This document shows, in pieces, positions 45,896-56,207 of a DNA stretch of 64,000 bases (position 1 is the first letter of the stretch; each line of letters opens with the position of its first letter). The notes beneath the pieces are model-generated. The model had not been told where the DNA came from, made no database searches, and saw only the letters and a list, made by a program, of their open reading frames with translations. The translations under genes were made by a program, and so were the position numbers. The stretch is from positions 372,001 through 436,000 of the forward strand of contig NZ_PYNW01000002.1 of assembly GCF_003026105.1 (NCBI RefSeq). The letters run 5' to 3'. This DNA comes from Photobacterium sp. GB-56 (GTDB taxonomy: Bacteria > Pseudomonadota > Gammaproteobacteria > Enterobacterales > Vibrionaceae).

Positions 45896-47473
45896 CTAAT
45901 GATTATCTTTTTTTAAATTGTTATTAATATATTTCTCTAAATCAGAAAAGGGCATTGGTTTTGCGTAATAAAAACCTTGAATTAAAAATACGCCTTGGTC
46001 TCTTAAATAATTGACTTGTTCTTGTGTTTCCACACCTTCAGCAATCATGGTTAATTTTGCTTCTTTTCCAAAGCTGATAATAGCGTTTAATATATTGGCT
46101 TTAACGTCACAAGTACCGATTGTATCAATAAACATTTTGTCAATTTTTAAGGTGCTGATGGGTAACTCTTGAAAGTAGCTAAAGCCACCGAACCCCGTTC
46201 CTGCATCATCGAGCTTAATGGAAATACCATGGTCAATTAATCGCTGCATCACTTCTTTGGCTGAGGTTACGTTTGTGAACTGAGTTCTCTCGGTTACTTC
46301 TATCGCAACACGGTGATTAGACACTTGTGCTGAAGATAATGTGTTGAGTAATTTTGTTGCAAACGTTTGATTTTGAAGTTGACGCGGTATGACATTAATA
46401 CTGATATAAAAGTTGTCATGGATGTTATTTAGTTTTGAAAGATCCTCGGCTACTTGTGATATTAAAAGATCTGTTATCTCGTAAATTTGTTTATTCTGTT
46501 CGGCAATATCAATAAAGTTAGCAGGAGAAATAATTTCACCATTTGCTTTACACCATCTAATTAAGCTCTCACAACCGATAATTGAGCCTGTCATTGAGTT
46601 AATAATAGGCTGGTAAAAAGGGATAAACTCTTTGCGTTTAATACCCCGTTCAATAGCCATTTTAACTGTTCGTTGTTGAGGGCGAAGGCCTAAAAATATA
46701 CATGTAATAACAAGTAGAATGCATAAAAAAACATTAACCATTAAAAGTTCTGAATGAACAATATCCGTTAATCCTTTTTTAGTTACAAAAACTTCAAGAT
46801 AAATGTTTTTTGTCAGCTTTTTTTTAAATTCATGATAAAAGATATTTTTTTTAATCTTCGACTGGATTTGAATTTTTTTATCCTTATAAATAATATTAAT
46901 AACAACATTATTATCATTTGTGTTATTAAAATAAAGTTGACGATTTAATGGGTCGGTAATTGTGATTAAATGGGTATCATTAGGAAAATTACGAATTATT
47001 TTCAAGCGACTGCCTAAATATGAAGTAACCACATAGTCTTCAAGCGTGATTGCATTTTCTTTATTGTAGTTATAACTTATAGGTGAATTTATCCCGTAAT
47101 TTGAACAACTACTGTGAGGAGTGAACAGTCCAAGATAATGAATGTTACTCGACAAATCATTTGCTAATCGCATTTCTTTAATATCATGTTTTGAACATGT
47201 AAAAGTTAGCTTTGGTATTAACTTTTCTATACCTGTAGATAGAGCAACCCCCTCATTATCAGAAAGGTAAAATGTAGGCACTAACGCGTCTATGCCTGAG
47301 TCAAATACCATGGTATCCGGCTCATTGGCTTTATTTTTTAAATTGACACGATTATACAGTCCATATTGGAATAAACTAACTTTTATAAAATACTGCATTA
47401 AAAAGATAGAGCCTAAACCTATAATAAGAATTATAAAAGGTTGCTTCCAACGAAGTAATAAATTGTTATTCAT
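45896..47473 (-). CDS. CSS-motif EAL-domain cyclic-di-GMP phosphodiesterase
   Basis: 525 residues. Membrane helices at about 12-32 and 240-262 flank a periplasmic CSS sensor domain with the cysteine-bearing segments LTFTCSKHDI and PHSSCSNYGI. The cytoplasmic EAL domain (about 275-520) starts GCESLIRW, so the EAL triplet reads ESL. Metal and catalytic positions follow: SINVIPRQL, EVTERTQF, KLDDAGTGFGG, LKIDKMFID, AEGVET. It probably degrades c-di-GMP in response to the periplasmic thiol state. It could influence tfoY through the riboswitch at 2886-2980. Confidence 0.88.
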   Translation of the reverse strand: MNNNLLLRWKQPFIILIIGLGSIFLMQYFIKVSLFQYGLYNRVNLKNKANEPDTMVFDSGIDALVPTFYLSDNEGVALSTGIEKLIPKLTFTCSKHDIKEMRLANDLSSNIHYLGLFTPHSSCSNYGINSPISYNYNKENAITLEDYVVTSYLGSRLKIIRNFPNDTHLITITDPLNRQLYFNNTNDNNVVINIIYKDKKIQIQSKIKKNIFYHEFKKKLTKNIYLEVFVTKKGLTDIVHSELLMVNVFLCILLVITCIFLGLRPQQRTVKMAIERGIKRKEFIPFYQPIINSMTGSIIGCESLIRWCKANGEIISPANFIDIAEQNKQIYEITDLLISQVAEDLSKLNNIHDNFYISINVIPRQLQNQTFATKLLNTLSSAQVSNHRVAIEVTERTQFTNVTSAKEVMQRLIDHGISIKLDDAGTGFGGFSYFQELPISTLKIDKMFIDTIGTCDVKANILNAIISFGKEAKLTMIAEGVETQEQVNYLRDQGVFLIQGFYYAKPMPFSDLEKYINNNLKKDNH

Positions 47474-47661
47474 GATATTTAAATTAGCATCGATTCTAAC
47501 TAGGTATATTCCATTATTCTTTAGCTGTTTGTTTCAAATATAAATACAATTATTGAATAAATGACTAGAAAATTAGCACTTGTGGTTATATATTTTAACG
47601 GTTATATAACCTTATGTTAAATATTGTATTATTAATTGACCTAATAATGGAGTTGCAGTAA

Positions 47662-48939
47662 ATGCAAAAAATATATAAAAGTGATGGTTTACTATTTAAA
47701 TCACATTGGTTTACTGTTCCGCTGAATTATAGAGATTCACATCAAGAAAAAATTACTGTTTATGCTCGAGAAGTGGTGAAGCAAGATCATGAAAATGATG
47801 ATTTACCGTGGTTAGTTTATTTACAAGGAGGACCTGGATTTCCATCGCCACGCCCGACGGGCAATTCAGGTTGGCTTAAGCAGGCATTAACAAAATACCG
47901 CGTATTACTGCTTGATCAACGAGGTACAGGGAAAAGTACTCCGGTTTCTCATCAAACTTTGTCTGATAAAACACCAGAGCAGCAAACAAACTATTTAAGT
48001 TATTTTCGCGCTAATAATATTGTTAAAGATGCTGAATTTATTCGTGAAGCATTAAATATTAAACAATGGGCTATTTTGGGGCAAAGCTTTGGTGGGTTCT
48101 GTGCATTGCATTATTTATCTTATTACCCTGAGTCATTAACACGTGCTTATTTAACGGGTGGTATTCCACCGATAACAGGGCATGCTGATAACGTTTACCG
48201 TGCAACTTATAAACGTGTACTCGGTAAAAATAATAGTTTCTTTTCTCGCTTTCCTAATGCACAACAGCAATGTGTCGATATTGCTAATTTCTTATTGGAC
48301 AATGATGTTCGGTTACCTAATGGTCAACGATTTACTGTTGAACAATTCCAACTGTGGGGGATTAATTTAGGTCGAGGTGGTGGTGATTTAGCGATGTACT
48401 ACATGCTTGATGAAGCTTTTGTTGAAGTTGGTGGTCAACCTGAGTTGAGCTACAGCTTTTTAAACCAAATGTTATTAGAGCAAAGCTATCAGACAAATCC
48501 TATCTACGCTATTTTGCATGAATCTATATATTGCCAACATGAAGCGTCGAGCTGGTCAGCGCAACGTGTACGGAGTGAATACCCGCAATTTAATTACGCA
48601 AAGGGAGGGGATTTCTTCTTCACAGGGGAGATGGTCTATCCGTGGATGTTCGATCAACTGCATTGCTTACAACCACTAAAGATTGCGGCAGAATTACTTG
48701 CAGTGAAAGATGATTGGTCTTGCTTATATGATGCTCAGCAATTAGCGAACAATACCGTTCCCGTTGCTGCTGCTGTCTATGTTGATGATATGTATGTTGA
48801 TTATGATTTAAGTTGCCAAACACTAGCAGGGTTAAATCAGGCTAAAGTGTGGGTAACAAATGAATATGAACATAATGGGTTAGGTGTTGCTGGAGAAGTT
48901 ATTTTATCTAAATTAATGACGTTAGCCGATAACCTATAA
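47662..48939 (+). CDS. S33-family alpha/beta hydrolase (prolyl aminopeptidase-like)
   Basis: 425 residues. YLQGGPGFPSPRP is the HGGPG-type oxyanion motif of proline iminopeptidases, followed by LLLDQRGTGKSTP and the nucleophile elbow LGQSFGGFCALHY. The catalytic Asp is likely in VDDMYVDYDL and the His in NEYEHNGLG. It probably removes N-terminal proline from peptides in the cytoplasm. It is monocistronic and divergent from the EAL gene. Confidence 0.85.
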   Translation: MQKIYKSDGLLFKSHWFTVPLNYRDSHQEKITVYAREVVKQDHENDDLPWLVYLQGGPGFPSPRPTGNSGWLKQALTKYRVLLLDQRGTGKSTPVSHQTLSDKTPEQQTNYLSYFRANNIVKDAEFIREALNIKQWAILGQSFGGFCALHYLSYYPESLTRAYLTGGIPPITGHADNVYRATYKRVLGKNNSFFSRFPNAQQQCVDIANFLLDNDVRLPNGQRFTVEQFQLWGINLGRGGGDLAMYYMLDEAFVEVGGQPELSYSFLNQMLLEQSYQTNPIYAILHESIYCQHEASSWSAQRVRSEYPQFNYAKGGDFFFTGEMVYPWMFDQLHCLQPLKIAAELLAVKDDWSCLYDAQQLANNTVPVAAAVYVDDMYVDYDLSCQTLAGLNQAKVWVTNEYEHNGLGVAGEVILSKLMTLADNL

Positions 48940-49206
48940 AATAGTTGAGCAAATTGCTTAGGTATTATTTGTGTTATAATATAACATATTGATTATGGTA
49001 CACGTGAGTTCCTGCTGCACAGTACGATAAATTTAACCTGTTGGTGATCTTTTTAAACGATTAATCACGTATTATCTTTGTTTAAAGCGCAGTACTGTTG
49101 TCATGTGGTAATTTTCGCTATTATTCACAAGTTGAAATTAAGTCGATAGTCATCATAAGCAATAGCATTCCTTATGATCGAGTATTAGAAAATGCTTAGG
49201 AAGAAT

Positions 49207-49806
49207 ATGGTAAATGTTAGGGCGAGAGTGCCTTTTAAAGTTGGTTTAAAAAGCAATATTCCTGCAGATTTGCTTTCGTTCAACGGGCTTGAGTCTGGTA
49301 AAGAACACGTTGCCGTTATTTTTAAAGATGCAGATAAAACGACAGCACCTTTGGTGCGTATGCATTCTGAATGTTTAACTGGTGATGTTTTCCACTCATC
49401 TCGATGTGACTGTGGTGAACAGTTAGATGAAACTATTGAAAAGATGGGGGAGTTAGGCGGTATTATTCTTTATCTTCGTCAAGAAGGGCGTGGTATAGGT
49501 TTGTACAATAAAATTGATGCTTATAAGCTTCAAAGTGAAGGTATGAACACATATGAAGCAAACAATCATCTAGGTTTTGGTGACGATTTACGTGATTTCA
49601 GTGAAGCGGCATATATGTTGAAAGCACTGGGTTTAACTGAGATTCGACTTGTTACTAATAACCCTAAAAAGATTCGTGAATTAAGCGAAAATGGTATCAA
49701 TATTGTTGAAGTTGTTGGTACTAAAGCGCATGTAAAAGATGGTAATGAAAGTTATCTTAAAACCAAAGCAAGTCATGGTCATCATCGCTTATATTTCGAA
49801 AGTTAA
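49207..49806 (+). CDS. ribA: GTP cyclohydrolase II RibA
   Basis: 199 residues from the ATG at 49207 (AGGAAG upstream), which gives the usual RibA N-terminus [12 protein letters not shown]. Zinc site [20 protein letters not shown] (C-x10-C-x-C type), [17 protein letters not shown] with the catalytic Arg/Tyr, [16 protein letters not shown], and [11 protein letters not shown]. First step of riboflavin synthesis. No FMN riboswitch was seen in the 267-nt leader. It ends at a terminator at 49827-49856. Confidence 0.93.
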   Translation: MVNVRARVPFKVGLKSNIPADLLSFNGLESGKEHVAVIFKDADKTTAPLVRMHSECLTGDVFHSSRCDCGEQLDETIEKMGELGGIILYLRQEGRGIGLYNKIDAYKLQSEGMNTYEANNHLGFGDDLRDFSEAAYMLKALGLTEIRLVTNNPKKIRELSENGINIVEVVGTKAHVKDGNESYLKTKASHGHHRLYFES

Positions 49807-49826
49807 GTTGTATTATCTGTAAAAAG

Positions 49827-49856
49827 AAGCCCTGTATTGCTAGCAGGGCTTTTTTG
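49827..49856 (+). terminator. Terminator after ribA
   Basis: AAGCCCTG pairs with CAGGGCTT around a 9-nt loop, then TTTTTTG. The rest of 49857-50134 is AT-rich without a recognisable feature. Confidence 0.75.
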
Positions 49857-50134
49857 TTTCTGTACAATTTTTCTGAACAAGATTCCCCCACTTACACATT
49901 AGAAAATGTAATCCAAATTCAAAATTTATTCGTGCTAAATCAAGCAATATCTTCTTGTCATAATCCAGCATCAAGATTAACATCTCGTCTTAAATTTAGT
50001 CATAGGTTCTAATATAAGAATATTTATTGAATGTTGAATTCAATATTTATTGTTAGGTTAGAGTTTTATCCTGTTTGAAGGGCTCGTTTTTATTTTATCG
50101 GGTTCTTTGCAAAATATTATTCTGTCTGAGGGTA

Positions 50135-51349
50135 ATGGTTGTGGTTAAGCAATCGTCTTCGAATATGGGCAAGTTCCTATTCTTGCTTATTATATTTATT
50201 GCTGTAGGGCAAATGACCCAAACAATGTACGTGCCAGCAATTCCAGAAATGGCGACGTTCTTTGGTGTTAGAGCTGCTTCTTTACAGGCAGTGATGGCCG
50301 CGTATTTAATTCCTTATGGTTTATCGCAGTTTGTTTATGGGCCGTTATCTGATCGTATTGGCCGACGTCCCGTAATGATCAGCGGTATGGTCATTTTCTT
50401 GATCGGTACTGTTATTGCGTTAGTAGCCCCAAGTTTTGAAGTACTACTCCTTGCTAGTTTTATCCAAGGTATGGGTACTGGTACCAGTGGTGCAATGAGC
50501 CGAACAGTTACACGCGATTGTTATGACGGTGATGACTTACATAAAGTAAATAGTTTAGTCAGTATGGGGGTGATATTTTCTCCATTGATCGCACCTGTAT
50601 TAGGTGGCTATTTATCAGAGCATCTAGGCTGGGAATCTATTTATATTTACCTTTTAGGTTTTGGTTCACTTGTAACACTTGCCCTAATGCGTTCTTTTGG
50701 TGAAACATTACCCGTTGAAAATCGCCGAGCGGAGCGAGTATGGGTAAGTTACCGTTATGTGTTATCTAATCGTCGTTTCCAAGGTTATGTGGTGTGTTTA
50801 ATTGCCACATTTGCAGGTGTCGCTACGTTTGAAGCATCAGCAGGGGTATTACTGGGTAGTGTGTTAAAACTGGATCCAAGTACCGTAAGTTGGTTATTCA
50901 TTCTGCCTTTGCCGGGTTATTTATTGGGTTCTTGGGGCTCAAATAAATTGATGAAGCGATTGGGTACCAACCGCGTTTTATTCTTGGGTATGTTTGCCTT
51001 ACTTGCAGGTGCTATTACGATAATTATCCCAGGCATGGAGGGGCTGGTAACGGTGACGAGTTTAATTGGTGGTGCGTTTATTTATTTTATGGGCGCTGGG
51101 GTTTTATTTCCTGCTGCTACCACATTAGCAATTCAGCCGTTTCCGCAACATGCAGGTACAGCTGGAGCCGTACTTGGTGGTCTTCAGAATTTAGGCGCAG
51201 GTTTAGCGACACTAGCTGCATCAGCAATGAGTGCGCAAAGTCAATTTAATTTAGGTGCAGTGCTTGCAGTAATGGCAATTCTTGTCGTGTTGAGTTTGGT
51301 GTGGATCCGACGCAGTGAGAAACATGACATCACAATACTGGCAAGTTAA
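50135..51349 (+). CDS. emrD: Multidrug efflux MFS transporter, EmrD/Bcr type
   Basis: 405 residues from the ATG at 50135 (GAGGG just upstream; a GTG 6 nt later has better spacing). Twelve predicted helices. The drug:H+ antiporter-1 motif A is GPLSDRIGRRPVMISG, and motif C-like glycine/proline residues occur in FSPLIAPVLGGYLSEHLGW. The start MYVPAIPEM is typical of EmrD. Substrates cannot be deduced. It is monocistronic, with a shared terminator before the converging DUF440 gene. Confidence 0.82.
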   Translation: MVVVKQSSSNMGKFLFLLIIFIAVGQMTQTMYVPAIPEMATFFGVRAASLQAVMAAYLIPYGLSQFVYGPLSDRIGRRPVMISGMVIFLIGTVIALVAPSFEVLLLASFIQGMGTGTSGAMSRTVTRDCYDGDDLHKVNSLVSMGVIFSPLIAPVLGGYLSEHLGWESIYIYLLGFGSLVTLALMRSFGETLPVENRRAERVWVSYRYVLSNRRFQGYVVCLIATFAGVATFEASAGVLLGSVLKLDPSTVSWLFILPLPGYLLGSWGSNKLMKRLGTNRVLFLGMFALLAGAITIIIPGMEGLVTVTSLIGGAFIYFMGAGVLFPAATTLAIQPFPQHAGTAGAVLGGLQNLGAGLATLAASAMSAQSQFNLGAVLAVMAILVVLSLVWIRRSEKHDITILAS

Positions 51350-51377
51350 TTAAGCTCGATTATTGTGTTGTGAAAGT

Positions 51378-51427
51378 AAAAAAGGCGACATCACATCCAT
51401 TAAAAAGATGTTGATATCGCCTTTTTT
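51378..51427. terminator. Bidirectional terminator between emrD and the DUF440 gene
   Basis: AAAAAAGGCGA pairs with TCGCCTTTTTT; an inner ATC/GAT stem extends it. Confidence 0.7.
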
Positions 51428-51445
51428 CTATTAGGAATACGATGA

Positions 51446-51772
51446 TTAATCGCGTTTCCATAAAATATGGCAGCCTTTGTTTTCAGGATCACGGCTAATT
51501 AGCATACGCGCAAATACGTCATCGAGTTCATCGTTTTCTTCATTAACAAGACCAATGATAACCTCAGCAAAAAGCTCTTTATCCACATCAAAACCAGCGT
51601 GCTCTGCCCAGTCATCACGTGTTTCAACGATTTCAGCTGCACCACGATCTTCAAATTGTGCAGTGAAGAGTAATACGTCTGCTGGCTCTAAGTTATCTTG
51701 TGCCATTTCTAAGAAAATATCGTATGCCGCATCGATAACGTCATCGTAAGAAATCAGGTTTTGAGTTTCCAT
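51446..51772 (-). CDS. DUF440 (HI1450/YciU) DNA-mimic protein
   Basis: 108 residues, very acidic. YDDVIDAAYDIFLEMAQDNL, LEPADVLLFTAQFEDRGAA, VETRDDWAEHAGF, VGLVNEENDELDDVFARMLI and the end CHILWKRD match the HI1450 family, whose structure mimics double-stranded DNA. HI1450 is reported to bind HU-type proteins. It is monocistronic. Confidence 0.88.
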   Translation of the reverse strand: METQNLISYDDVIDAAYDIFLEMAQDNLEPADVLLFTAQFEDRGAAEIVETRDDWAEHAGFDVDKELFAEVIIGLVNEENDELDDVFARMLISRDPENKGCHILWKRD

Positions 51773-52013
51773 AGATTAAGATCTGTCTCTTTGTGTGTAA
51801 GAGTGGTGATTATACTAAAACCTCGCTAAGAAGCGATGCCTATAATGGTTTGAATGAAAATTTAAGCAGAAAAACAACGATTTTGAGTATTTACTTTCGA
51901 TAGGTTGAATTTGGTAGTATATAGAGAGAATAAAGCATATAAATCTACATTTTTATTACGATTTGTTATTGCTGTTTTTTACGGATTGAAGCTGTCTATG
52001 AGTTGTATTTGTA

Positions 52014-52784
52014 ATGAAAACACTACCTGTTCTTGATGAATTAACCCCATTTCAAGCACCTTATATGCCAGTGTTATTAGCTTTGGTAAAACAATTACAG
52101 GCTGAGTTTTCAGAGCAAATACACAGCATATACCTAAATGGCAGTGTTGCCGCTCGTTGCGCGATAACAGAACGTTCAGATCTTAATATAACACTGGTTG
52201 TTAATAGATCATTATCGGCATCAGAAAACCGCGTATTAGATTCACTATGCCAACAAATAGCCTATCGTTATAACGTTATCACTCAGGTTGATCTGACGGT
52301 GGTTACGCGAGATGAAGTGATGACACTGGCATCGATTTTTAAATGGGGTTTTTGGTTTAAGCACTGTAGCGTATGCCTCTATGGCGATAGTTTGGCAACA
52401 CAATTTGGTTTGTTTGAACCGAGTTGGGAGATAGCAAAAGCGTTTAATAGTGATATAAAAACGGTACTTGCGGATTGTCGTAGTAAAATTATGGCAACGA
52501 AAAGTGTGACAGAATATAACGCATTGTGCCGAAAGGTGGGTAAGAAGATGCTACGAAGCTGTTTTATGCTGGTGGCACATCGCACATCGAGTTTAGCTTA
52601 TAGTGAGCAGCAATGTGCTGACTTCTTTCTTCATTTTTATCCTGACAAAACAGTCGATATTGAACGTATTCAAATTCTTATCAATGGTCCGCAAGTACCC
52701 AAACGTGCCGCTTTGTTTTTAGTTGAACATGTCGGGAATTGGATTGTGGCGGAGTTTGAAAAAATAGAAAAAAAGATCGGGTGA
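52014..52784 (+). CDS. Nucleotidyltransferase-fold protein upstream of polB
   Basis: 256 residues. A nucleotidyltransferase core lies near residues 40-75: IYLNGSVAARCAITERSDLN. The GS motif is present but the usual S-D-x-D reads S-D-L-N, so the second metal Asp is missing. The C-terminal 150 residues are helical, like the substrate domain of aminoglycoside-adenylyltransferase-type proteins. It ends 24 nt before the polB start and is probably in one operon with it. The function is unknown; it may be catalytically weak or inactive. Confidence 0.6.
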   Translation: MKTLPVLDELTPFQAPYMPVLLALVKQLQAEFSEQIHSIYLNGSVAARCAITERSDLNITLVVNRSLSASENRVLDSLCQQIAYRYNVITQVDLTVVTRDEVMTLASIFKWGFWFKHCSVCLYGDSLATQFGLFEPSWEIAKAFNSDIKTVLADCRSKIMATKSVTEYNALCRKVGKKMLRSCFMLVAHRTSSLAYSEQQCADFFLHFYPDKTVDIERIQILINGPQVPKRAALFLVEHVGNWIVAEFEKIEKKIG

Positions 52785-52808
52785 TCATATCAACAGCAGA
52801 GGTTTTAT

Positions 52809-55193
52809 TTGCAGTCGTTAACAACGGGTTTTGTTTTAACTCGCCAAAGTCGTGACATTAATGGACAAACAGAAATCATTCTCTGGGTTAAAACAGAAAA
52901 TGGTCCATATCGTTTGTCTATTATAGGCGATAAGCCTGTTTTCTTTGTTCGTACAGAGCAAAAAGCGCAAGCCCAACAGGTATTAACGAGTGCGAATATC
53001 ACAACAGAGTGGAAAGATCTGCCACTTAAAACGTTTCAGCATCATGTTGTTTCTGCCTGTTATTGCCACACTATTCGCGATGGCTTCTCTGCGGTAAAAG
53101 CACTTTCTGCGGAGCTAATTGATGTTTTTGAATCGGATATTCGTTTAGCAGATCGCTATTTAATGGAACGTTTTGTTCGTGGCGGCTTGGTTTTTACCGG
53201 TGATCAACGTCAGCGTTCTGGCTACATTGAAGTCACAAAAACTAAAGTAAAACCTATTGATTATGTACCAACGCTGAGTGTCGTGTCGTTAGATATTGAG
53301 TGTTCTGAAAAAGGCGTATTGTATTCTATTGGTTTACACAGCGATGCTGATAGCCGAGTGATCATGGTAGGGCAAGCACCTGACGGTTATAGCGAGTCTA
53401 GTGACTTGTTGATCGAGTGGGTTGAAAATGAAAAGGCGTTATTGCAATCGTTAGAGTCGTGGTTTATGGCTTTTGATCCTGATGTGATCATCGGATGGAA
53501 CGTGATCGACTTTGATTTTCGTTTATTATTGCATCGTGCTGAGTGGAATAAAGTTAATTTACGTATTGGTCGTGGACGACAAACGCCGCATTATCGACCA
53601 TCTTCGCAAAATCCTAATCAAGGGTTTATTACTGTTCCCGGACGAGTCGTCATGGATGGTATTGATACGCTTAAAACCGCGACTTATAACTTCCGTTCAT
53701 GGTCGCTAGAGTCGGTTTCACAAGAATTATTGGGTGAAGGTAAAGCGATTCATAACGTACACGATCGGATGGCGGAAATTAATCATATGTTTCGCCATGA
53801 TAAGCTCTCTCTTGCTAAATATAACTTACAAGATTGTGAGTTGGTGACTCGCATTTTTGAGCATACTCATTTACTCGATTTTGCTATTGAACGGTGCCGT
53901 TTAACGGGCGTGGAATTGGATCGTGTAGGGGGCTCAGTTGCCGCCTTTACCAATCTTTATATGCCGCAATTACACAGAGCAGGCTATATCGCACCAAACC
54001 TTGTCAGTGATAATTGGATCGCAAGCCCGGGTGGTTATGTTATGGACTCTAAACCCGGATTATATGATTCTGTATTAGTCCTCGATTTTAAATCACTATA
54101 TCCTTCGATTATCCGATCTTTTCGGATTGATCCTATGGGGCTAGTCGAAGGGTTAAACCAAGAAGAAGGTAAAGCGGAACACCAAGCTATTAATGGGTTT
54201 CGTGGCGGACGCTTTCATCGGACCAAGCATTTCTTGCCGAAGATGATTGAAGATTTATGGGCTGCACGTGATCAAGCCAAACGTGATGGCGAAAAAGCGT
54301 TTTCCCAAGCAATTAAAATCATCATGAACTCATTTTATGGTGTATTAGGATCGTCAGGCTGTCGTTTCTTTGATCACCGTTTAGCTTCATCGATTACCAT
54401 GCGTGGCCATGAAATCATGAAATTGACTCGAGAGTTAATTGAAGCTAAAGGCTATGAAGTGATTTATGGTGATACCGACTCAACTTTTGTATCACTTAAA
54501 AAAGCCCATTCACAAGATGATGCAAATGCGATTGGTCATGACTTAGTCTCTTATATCAATCAGTGGTGGACAGAACATCTACGTGATAAATATGGCTTAA
54601 CATCGGCTCTTGAAATTGAATATGAAACCCATTACCACAAGTTTTTAATGCCCACTATTCGGGGACAAGAAACAGGCAGTAAAAAACGGTATGCCGGATT
54701 AGTGTGGCGAGGGGATAAAGAAGAGATTGTATTTAAAGGGTTAGAGACGGTTCGAACTGACTGGACACCACTCGCTCAACATTTTCAGCAGTCACTGTAT
54801 CAAATGGTTTTCCATGATCAGGATGTTGATGATTATGTTCGTGATTATACGCAGCGAACGTTAGCAGGGGAGTTTGATGATTTGCTTATTTACCGTAAGC
54901 GATTAAGACGAAATTTAGCGGATTATCAGAAAAATATACCACCGCAGGTGCGTGCAGCCCGTTTAGCTGATGAAATGAACCTAAAATTAGGTCGTCCTCG
55001 TCAATATCAAAATAAAGGGACGATTGAATATGTATTTACAGTATCAGGTGCTGAGCCAAGCGAGTATCGTCAAAGCCCTATCGACTATAACCATTATATT
55101 GATAAGCAATTAAAGCCAGTTGCTGATGGTATCTTGCCGTTTATAGGTAAATACTTTGATGAGATTACTGCGCCGCAGTTAGGGTTGTTTTAA
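52809..55193 (+). CDS. polB: DNA polymerase II PolB
   Basis: 794 residues from a TTG start with AGAGG at 7-nt spacing. Family B polymerase: exonuclease motif VVSLDIECSEKG (Exo I), FDPDVIIGWNVIDFDFRLL (Exo II) and YNLQDCELVTRIF (Exo III). Polymerase motifs VLDFKSLYPSIIRSF (A), KIIMNSFYGVLGSSG (B) and YGDTDSTFVSLKKA (C) are intact, then KKRYAGLVW. The C-terminus ends QLGLF, the sliding-clamp-binding tail. SOS-type repair polymerase; no LexA box was recognised upstream. Confidence 0.95.
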   Translation: MQSLTTGFVLTRQSRDINGQTEIILWVKTENGPYRLSIIGDKPVFFVRTEQKAQAQQVLTSANITTEWKDLPLKTFQHHVVSACYCHTIRDGFSAVKALSAELIDVFESDIRLADRYLMERFVRGGLVFTGDQRQRSGYIEVTKTKVKPIDYVPTLSVVSLDIECSEKGVLYSIGLHSDADSRVIMVGQAPDGYSESSDLLIEWVENEKALLQSLESWFMAFDPDVIIGWNVIDFDFRLLLHRAEWNKVNLRIGRGRQTPHYRPSSQNPNQGFITVPGRVVMDGIDTLKTATYNFRSWSLESVSQELLGEGKAIHNVHDRMAEINHMFRHDKLSLAKYNLQDCELVTRIFEHTHLLDFAIERCRLTGVELDRVGGSVAAFTNLYMPQLHRAGYIAPNLVSDNWIASPGGYVMDSKPGLYDSVLVLDFKSLYPSIIRSFRIDPMGLVEGLNQEEGKAEHQAINGFRGGRFHRTKHFLPKMIEDLWAARDQAKRDGEKAFSQAIKIIMNSFYGVLGSSGCRFFDHRLASSITMRGHEIMKLTRELIEAKGYEVIYGDTDSTFVSLKKAHSQDDANAIGHDLVSYINQWWTEHLRDKYGLTSALEIEYETHYHKFLMPTIRGQETGSKKRYAGLVWRGDKEEIVFKGLETVRTDWTPLAQHFQQSLYQMVFHDQDVDDYVRDYTQRTLAGEFDDLLIYRKRLRRNLADYQKNIPPQVRAARLADEMNLKLGRPRQYQNKGTIEYVFTVSGAEPSEYRQSPIDYNHYIDKQLKPVADGILPFIGKYFDEITAPQLGLF

Positions 55194-55293
55194 CGATTAT
55201 CATAATGGTTATTTATTCTTTTTTCATATTCACTGTTACTAGTAGTTTATGGTTTATTCTTTATAATGTGAAAAACTTTTAGATTATCCCATT

Positions 55294-55824
55294 ATGAAAA
55301 AAACATTTAATGCTTTTCGATATGTAGGCTGGTTAGCTATCATTTGCTCTACTCTTGGCTCATTGTTGCTGTTTATTGTTGGCTCAATGAAAACGTATAC
55401 CGCGTTTACTGTGGTGTTTTTTAATGCAGTACCGCATAACAGCCTAGTGCATTTAGATACTGCAGATATAGCGACGTATTATTTAATCAAGTCACTCGAT
55501 ATTTTTTTAATCGCTTTTGTATTGTTTATTTTTGCACACGGTGTATTCACACTATTTATATCAAATAAAAAATCGCCAGACGCAGATAAAACAAATGTTT
55601 TAGGTTGGATCAAAACACCTAATATTGGGCATTTAAAAAATGTATTAGCAGAAGTCATTGTGATCATTCTTTTTGTTAAGTTCTTAGAGGCGGTATTGGT
55701 CAATTTCAATAATCTTGATTGGAAGATACTTATTTTACCCGTTTCTATTTTATTACTTAGCCTAGGATTGAAGTTTTTAAACTTAGCTGAAGAATCAGAT
55801 GATCGCGTTGAAGAAAATGACTAA
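55294..55824 (+). CDS. yqhA: YqhA-family (UPF0114) membrane protein
   Basis: 176 residues. Three to four membrane helices (about 10-35, 65-90, 115-137, 143-160). The segments YYLIKSLDIFLIAFVLFIFA and LKNVLAEVIVIILFVKFLE fit UPF0114/YqhA. Function unknown. It ends at a bidirectional terminator at 55841-55872. Confidence 0.82.
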   Translation: MKKTFNAFRYVGWLAIICSTLGSLLLFIVGSMKTYTAFTVVFFNAVPHNSLVHLDTADIATYYLIKSLDIFLIAFVLFIFAHGVFTLFISNKKSPDADKTNVLGWIKTPNIGHLKNVLAEVIVIILFVKFLEAVLVNFNNLDWKILILPVSILLLSLGLKFLNLAEESDDRVEEND

Positions 55825-55840
55825 TATTCGGAAATGATAT

Positions 55841-55872
55841 AAAAAAACGCGCTATATAAGCGCGTTTTTTTG
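55841..55872. terminator. Bidirectional terminator
   Basis: AAAAAAACGCGC pairs with GCGCGTTTTTTT around TATATAA, between two converging genes. Confidence 0.8.
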
Positions 55873-55889
55873 TTGCTAATAAATAAAAA

Positions 55890-56207
55890 CTATTTAAAGA
55901 ATTCAACTTTAGATACGTCTTTAGTATTGGCAAGAATAGGATCGAAATTGATCACACCACGGTTTTGAGTACAGATCTTGTACACATCACCACATTCAAA
56001 AATAGCTAAAATTTCTTCAGGTGCACGGAATATTTCTGGCGGAAGTTTACCTACTTCACCAATACATACCGTTCCTTCATGTGACCAAACTAACTTACTT
56101 ACGCGTTTACTGTCGCTCGGAATAGGTGCTGAGACATGTGCAGCAATCGAGGAATAAACAGATTCCGCTTGTTCAAGGTCTTTAGCCGATGGTACAAAAA
56201 AATCCAT
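55890..56207 (-). CDS. Uncharacterised small protein
   Basis: 105 residues with a ribosome site (AAAGGAGGG) close before the ATG. There is no signal peptide or membrane helix. The segments GTVCIGEVGKLPPEIFRAPE and VYKICTQNRGVINFDPIL have a well-folded look, but the family was not recognised. It has its own promoter and terminator. Confidence 0.75.
   Translation of the reverse strand: MDFFVPSAKDLEQAESVYSSIAAHVSAPIPSDSKRVSKLVWSHEGTVCIGEVGKLPPEIFRAPEEILAIFECGDVYKICTQNRGVINFDPILANTKDVSKVEFFK

Noticed and set aside
48995..49030. Short frame encoding MVHVSSCCTVR upstream of ribA as a leader peptide
   Set aside because: No ribosome site and no attenuator structure were seen between it and ribA.
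52785..52808. LexA box for polB
   Set aside because: No CTGT-N8-ACAG pattern was found before polB or before the upstream gene.
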